A DNA stretch of 32,529 bases, taken from positions 1 to 32,529 of the forward strand of contig PERF01000016.1 in assembly GCA_002928495.1 (NCBI GenBank). Direction: 5' to 3'. Shown piece by piece: positions 28,488 to 32,529 of the stretch. The notes under the pieces were generated by a model that had not been told where the DNA came from, did no database searches, and saw nothing but the letters and a program-made list of their open reading frames with translations. The stretch comes from Methylobacter sp. (GTDB lineage: Bacteria; Pseudomonadota; Gammaproteobacteria; Methylococcales; Methylomonadaceae). A program made the position numbers and the translations under genes. Every line of letters starts with the position of its first letter. The stretch's first letter is position 1.

Positions 28488-29594
28488 ATGAACAGATCCG
28501 GCAAGCGTTCATCTTTGCTCAAACCGCGTTTAATCCCAATAATTGCCGCTTGGCTGCTCTCTCCCACGGTCTTTGGAGCAGAGCCGTCTGATAGTCTGCC
28601 GGCTGATGTACTCAAGCTGCTGCACCGGCAATACACGCTGCCGGGGCAGGAAACGCGGTATCTCAGCGGCAGTGTTGACCTAAACGGCGACCACCGTCCG
28701 GAGTTAATTATCCATGTTGTGGGCCCAATGGCTTGCGGAACCGGCGGCTGCCCGACCTGGGTGTTTACCCCCAAAGGCAACCGCTATAGCCAGGTTGCTT
28801 CCATCAGCGTCACAAACCCGCCGATTCGGGCTGCGGCAAGCATCAGCAAAGGCTGGCGCAGCCTGATTGTACATATCGGTGGCGGCGGCGCTAAACCGGC
28901 CGATATCGAACTCAGCTTCAATGGCCGCTCTTATCCATCGAATCCGACCGTTTCCGGAAAGCATATTAAAACCGCCACATTAAAAAATTCGGACATTGTG
29001 ATTGCTGAATTTAGCGACTTTAATGCCGCCAAACCGATACCGGAAGCTACCGGTACCGCAAAAGCCGCCGCTGAAACACCATCTTTTGACTGCAGCAAAG
29101 CCACGACAAAGACCGAACAATTAATCTGCGGCGATGCCGCGCTGGCACGTTTAGACCGCGACCTGGCAAGCGCTTACAACCGCAGCAGGCAACAATGGCC
29201 GGCAGAAACGCAACATAGCGAACGCCAGTCACAACTCGACTGGATTTCCGAACGCAACGCCTGCGCAAGCAGCACGCATGCCCAAGACTGCATTAAATCA
29301 AGCTATCAACGGCGGCTGATCGAATTACAAATCCGCGGCGGTGCACTGGAAGCGCCGACTCCGGTCAGCTATCAATGTAAAGAGCAGGAAGGCCAGCCGT
29401 TTTGGGCATCGTTCTACAACCAAACCGAACCGCGCAGCGTTGTACTCACTTTCGGCAACCTGCAGACAATCGCTTTCGCTGTCCCAAGCGGCAGCGGCGC
29501 CCACTATGGCAACCAGAACGTGGATTTTTGGGAGCATCATGGCGAGGCGACGGTAACCTGGAACGGAAAATCTTTTACCTGCCAAGCACATTAA
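28488..29594 (+). CDS. Secreted protein with LprI and MliC (lysozyme-inhibitor) domains
   Basis: A signal peptide is visible (basic start MNRSGKRSSLLKPR, hydrophobic core, likely cut after FGA at residue 31), so the 368-residue protein should reach the periplasm. Residues about 35-180 contain an acidic-repeat-like segment (SVDLNGDHRPELIIHV) and one CGTGGC motif. Residues 199-283 form an LprI/DUF1311 domain (FDCSKATTKTEQLICGDAALARLDRDLASAY, with paired Cys). Residues 293-366 form an MliC/C-type lysozyme-inhibitor domain (YQCKEQ ... SGSGAHY ... W ... C), with Cys297 and Cys365 likely bridged. Both C-terminal domains are known from lysozyme inhibitors, so protection of the cell wall against lysozyme is the inferred job. 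The start lacks a strong ribosome binding site. Confidence 0.85.
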   Translation: MNRSGKRSSLLKPRLIPIIAAWLLSPTVFGAEPSDSLPADVLKLLHRQYTLPGQETRYLSGSVDLNGDHRPELIIHVVGPMACGTGGCPTWVFTPKGNRYSQVASISVTNPPIRAAASISKGWRSLIVHIGGGGAKPADIELSFNGRSYPSNPTVSGKHIKTATLKNSDIVIAEFSDFNAAKPIPEATGTAKAAAETPSFDCSKATTKTEQLICGDAALARLDRDLASAYNRSRQQWPAETQHSERQSQLDWISERNACASSTHAQDCIKSSYQRRLIELQIRGGALEAPTPVSYQCKEQEGQPFWASFYNQTEPRSVVLTFGNLQTIAFAVPSGSGAHYGNQNVDFWEHHGEATVTWNGKSFTCQAH

Positions 29595-29808
29595 CTCCAC
29601 TCAACGCGCTAAACCCTGTTTCAGCACGTGCGGAAACACCGCCGAACTGCCTTTTAAAATCACCCTCAAAGCCCTAAGTAAAACTTTGCCGCCGTCTACC
29701 TGCACTTGGCAAAAAATTAACTAAACTTCAGAGAAAGATTCACAGGTTTGAGCTTTCGGATCATGGCCAGCCCGAAGTCTCAGTTGGTTATCTGTTTTTG
29801 AGGTGCGC

Positions 29809-30954
29809 ATGAACCAAATCCAAACTTTACAGCAAACCTATGCCGATTGCTTAGACGAACGGCTTGACTTGGTCGCGCTGACCGGGGCGCTTGGCCGCTG
29901 GTATGCAACTTATACCGAGCATAATTTTTTACACCCCTGCATCATCGCAGGGCAGCCTGCCCTAGTCTGCCAGCGTGACCTAAGCCGTAACAACCCACCG
30001 GCGTATGGCGAATTAGCGGCCATCGCACTTGAATTCGGCCTCTACCTTAAAGAAGACTCCAGAAGCCGGCAATTGCCCGGCCACCCCAATCGGCGGCGTC
30101 AAATCGGCATGATTTTGAGTTTTTGCGCCGGTCTGGCGGCAACCCCACAAACGACGACAGCAGATTCACTTACGCCGGTTTTGGCGGCGAGCGCTTCGGC
30201 CAACCTGGCGCCGGTAATGACCACAATGCAAGCTACCGTGGTTTACGGCACCGATCATCGACCGGTGATTCAATTACGGCACCGGTCGCCGCCAACCGCG
30301 GCTCAAGTTTTGACAACGCTAGGGGCAAAAGCGGATCAACGGGATAGAGACCCGGCCGCAGAGACGTTTATCACAGAATTTCTGACCCGCCACTATCAGG
30401 CCGCCGTCGGCGACCCGAAAACCATAAAAGCCGATTTTGCCAGCCTTGCCGCGTATTTTGCCCGCTATCCGCAAATTATCGACTTAATTAAAGCATTGCG
30501 CGATCAAAACCTGACCTTGCAATACCGCGCCGAGACATGGCAAACGGAAGCCTTAGGCAATCCATACGAAGTCAACCACGTCATCGTATATTTCGACACC
30601 CGCATGGGCGCGCAACTGCTCTACCAACCCGGCTGCGAAACCACGCCAGCCTGCTCGATTTCACCGGCTGACGCTTTGCTGCATGAATTACTGCACGCAA
30701 AATTGATGTTATTGGACAGCGAGCATTTCCTGGCGACCGGCGCCATGAATAGCCTGTATCCGGCCGAGCACGAGCGCGAAGTCATCAGCGCCGAAAATCG
30801 GCTTTACGACGCCATGAATCAACAAGACGGCCTGTCTCGGCCTTTGCGCCACCGCCACGCCGGCGAATTGCTGCAAGTGGCGTGTCCGGCATGCATTCCG
30901 GTCAAGCATTTGGACGCACAAAACGCCGAAATCAATCTCTCTTTGCAAAATTAA
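29809..30954 (+). CDS. Putative zinc metallopeptidase (HELLH motif)
   Basis: The 381-residue protein carries a zincin motif H292-E-L-L-H296 in a hydrophobic helix (DALLHELLHAKLML), followed by an acidic stretch (PAEHEREVISAENRLYD, 318-334) that could supply the third zinc ligand. Before it, VNHVIVYFDTRMGAQLLYQPG looks like the edge strand of such an active site. The plan recalls M91-like peptidases (NleD), but I cannot place it firmly. Residues 95-120 (RRRQIGMILSFCAGLAATPQTTTADS) resemble an export signal or membrane helix inside the chain, after a cytoplasmic-looking domain of about 95 residues. The ATG at 29809 is preferred over a GTG two codons earlier because GAGG stands just before it. 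Confidence 0.65.
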   Translation: MNQIQTLQQTYADCLDERLDLVALTGALGRWYATYTEHNFLHPCIIAGQPALVCQRDLSRNNPPAYGELAAIALEFGLYLKEDSRSRQLPGHPNRRRQIGMILSFCAGLAATPQTTTADSLTPVLAASASANLAPVMTTMQATVVYGTDHRPVIQLRHRSPPTAAQVLTTLGAKADQRDRDPAAETFITEFLTRHYQAAVGDPKTIKADFASLAAYFARYPQIIDLIKALRDQNLTLQYRAETWQTEALGNPYEVNHVIVYFDTRMGAQLLYQPGCETTPACSISPADALLHELLHAKLMLLDSEHFLATGAMNSLYPAEHEREVISAENRLYDAMNQQDGLSRPLRHRHAGELLQVACPACIPVKHLDAQNAEINLSLQN

Positions 30955-31156
30955 CGCGCTTGCCGGCTTGGTCTGATAAATCCTGTACCGCACGTTGGCC
31001 TGGTTTCATACTATTCCCGCCGGTTTAACGCCAACGTCGCCAGCAATCTGCGCATCAACCATTCCTCCTGGGCCTGACGAACGAAGATTGGCTCGCTTAT
31101 TTATTGTTGCCTCGATGTCTGTAAAATAATGCCATTACTTGACTAGAGGAACGTCC

Positions 31157-32529
31157 ATGTCCGGCTTTTTTTCCAAAAACCGTATTGTTGCGCAACCGGG
31201 TTTTAACCGCTGGCTGGTGCCGCCGGCCGCGCTTTCCGTGCATTTATGCATAGGTCAGGCCTATGCTTTCAGCGTGTTTAACGACCCTTTGACCAAAGTC
31301 ATAGGCCTAACCGCCACCACCCCGGAAGATTGGAAACTCACCACGCTGGGCTGGATTTTTAGCCTGGCCATCGTATTTTTAGGCTTATCGGCAGCCTTCG
31401 GCGGCAAGTGGCTGGAAAAAGTCGGCCCGCGTCTAACCATGTTTGTCGCCGCTTGCTGCTTCGGCGGCGGGTTTCTGGTCGCCGCGCTGGGCGTGGTGTT
31501 GCACGAGATCTGGCTGCTGTACTTGGGCTACGGCGTCATCGGCGGCATCGGCCTGGGCCTGGGCTATGTTTCGCCGGTATCGACCCTGATCAAATGGTTC
31601 CCCGACCGCCGGGGCATGGCTACCGGCATGGCGATCATGGGCTTCGGCGGCGGCGCCATGATAGGCGCGCCGTTGTCGGTACTACTGATGGAACATTTTA
31701 AATCGGCGGACTCGGTAGGCGTGGCGCAAACCTTTGCCGTGATGGGCTGCATTTACTTCGCGTCCATGATGATCGGCGCCTTGACCATCCGTATTCCCGT
31801 CGACGGCTGGAAACCCGAAGGCTGGGAGCCGCCGAAAGTGGAAAACAAAATGATCAGCCAAAACCACGTGCATATCGACCAAGCTTTGAAAACCCCGCAG
31901 TTTTACCTGCTATGGCTGGTACTCTGTTTAAACGTGACCGCCGGTATCGGCGTTTTGGGCCAGGCTTCAGTGATGATTCAGGAAATGTTCAAAGGCTTGG
32001 TCACCCCGGCAGCCGCAGCCGGCTTCGTGGGCTTGCTCAGCCTGTTCAACATGGGCGGGCGGTTTTTCTGGTCGTCGGCCTCGGACTATATCGGCCGTAA
32101 AAATACCTATTTCATCTTTTTCTTTATCGGAGCGGTGCTGTATTCCTCGGTTCCAACCATGGGCAACCAAGGCAATATCGCCTTGTTCGTGCTGCTGTAC
32201 GCCTTGATCATGAGCATGTACGGCGGTGGTTTTGCTACTATTCCGGCGTACTTGGCGGATATTTTCGGCACCCTCTACGTGGGCGGCATCCACGGCCGGT
32301 TGTTGACCGCATGGTCTACCGCCGGCGTGCTTGGCCCGGTGCTGGTCAATTATATTCGTGAGCATGAAATCGCCCAGGGCGTGCCCAAAGCCGATGCCTA
32401 CAATTTCACCCTGTACCTGATGGCCGGCATTCTGGTATTGGGTTTTATCAGCAATCTGCTAATCCGTCCGGTGCATGAAAAACACCACCTGAAACACGAC
32501 GAATTCGACGAAATGGACGGCGTTTACCC
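31157..32529 (+). CDS. MFS transporter, OFA (oxalate/formate antiporter) type, partial
   Basis: The frame starts at the ATG at 31157 after AGAGGAACG and stays open to the window edge, giving 457 residues without a stop. About twelve hydrophobic segments are present. The family features are the opening RWLVPPAALSVHLCIGQAYAFSVFNDP, the GYGVIGGIGLGLGYVSPVSTLIKWFPDRRG region with MGFGGGAMIG, and the second-half ATIPAYLADIFGTLYVGGIHGRLLTAWS. The C-terminal HEKHHLKHDEFDEMDG tail is cytoplasmic. OFA members exchange small organic acids, but the substrate cannot be read here. Only a short piece of the end can be missing, since the last membrane span is complete. Confidence 0.9.
   Translation, partial: MSGFFSKNRIVAQPGFNRWLVPPAALSVHLCIGQAYAFSVFNDPLTKVIGLTATTPEDWKLTTLGWIFSLAIVFLGLSAAFGGKWLEKVGPRLTMFVAACCFGGGFLVAALGVVLHEIWLLYLGYGVIGGIGLGLGYVSPVSTLIKWFPDRRGMATGMAIMGFGGGAMIGAPLSVLLMEHFKSADSVGVAQTFAVMGCIYFASMMIGALTIRIPVDGWKPEGWEPPKVENKMISQNHVHIDQALKTPQFYLLWLVLCLNVTAGIGVLGQASVMIQEMFKGLVTPAAAAGFVGLLSLFNMGGRFFWSSASDYIGRKNTYFIFFFIGAVLYSSVPTMGNQGNIALFVLLYALIMSMYGGGFATIPAYLADIFGTLYVGGIHGRLLTAWSTAGVLGPVLVNYIREHEIAQGVPKADAYNFTLYLMAGILVLGFISNLLIRPVHEKHHLKHDEFDEMDGVY

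Overview
The window reads as chromosomal DNA of a gammaproteobacterium. The order mnmG-rsmG-parA-parB-atpIBEFHAGDC-glmU-glmS on one strand is the classic gammaproteobacterial block near the origin. Base composition is moderate, except for a clearly AT-rich stretch at about 700-1560. The overall look (scattered GGGGTCAGACACGAT palindromes, a GCATTCCCACGCGGAGC-type repeat, a MoxR/DUF58/transglutaminase cluster) fits a type I methanotroph (Methylococcales). That assignment is inference from memory of such genomes; no methane-oxidation gene is present here.

Layout. (1) 1-1990 is an accessory patch downstream of glmS: a VOC-fold protein, two AT-rich small membrane proteins, three copies of one palindromic repeat and the remains of a REP-associated (HUH, Y1-type) transposase. 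(2) 1993-16316, minus strand, is the core block: tRNA modification (MnmG), 16S rRNA methylation (RsmG), chromosome partition (ParA, ParB), all nine ATP synthase genes with their own sigma70-like promoter, an intrinsic terminator, then GlmU and GlmS for UDP-GlcNAc synthesis. (3) 16391-16925 holds a small basic protein whose reading frame contains a large perfect hairpin, as in the ribosome-rescue gene arfA, facing a short DksA/TraR zinc-finger protein. (4) 16985-20775 is a MoxR ATPase, DUF58 and transglutaminase operon. (5) 21047-24270 is an Mrr-like nuclease with a topoisomerase-type zinc ribbon, followed by a two-gene NAD salvage module (NadM-Nudix fusion and nicotinamide phosphoribosyltransferase). 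Both NAD genes have their ribosome binding site inside a near-perfect palindrome. (6) 24545-26868 is a SHOCT-tailed protein, then a convergent stomatin/NfeD pair. (7) 26993-32529 holds a small membrane protein, an AS3MT-type arsenite methyltransferase broken by an apparent 2-base deletion, a secreted LprI-MliC fusion (two lysozyme-inhibitor-type domains), a protein with an HELLH zinc-protease motif and an OFA-type MFS transporter that runs off the right edge.

How the parts fit. The core block is housekeeping and looks intact. The most informative non-routine signals are the hairpin inside the arfA-like gene, the paired palindromic ribosome binding sites of the NAD salvage genes, the degenerate Nudix box of NadM, the frameshifted arsenite methyltransferase with a 23-base palindrome just upstream, and the repeat/transposase remnants after glmS. 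No CRISPR array, tRNA, rRNA or complete mobile element was seen.
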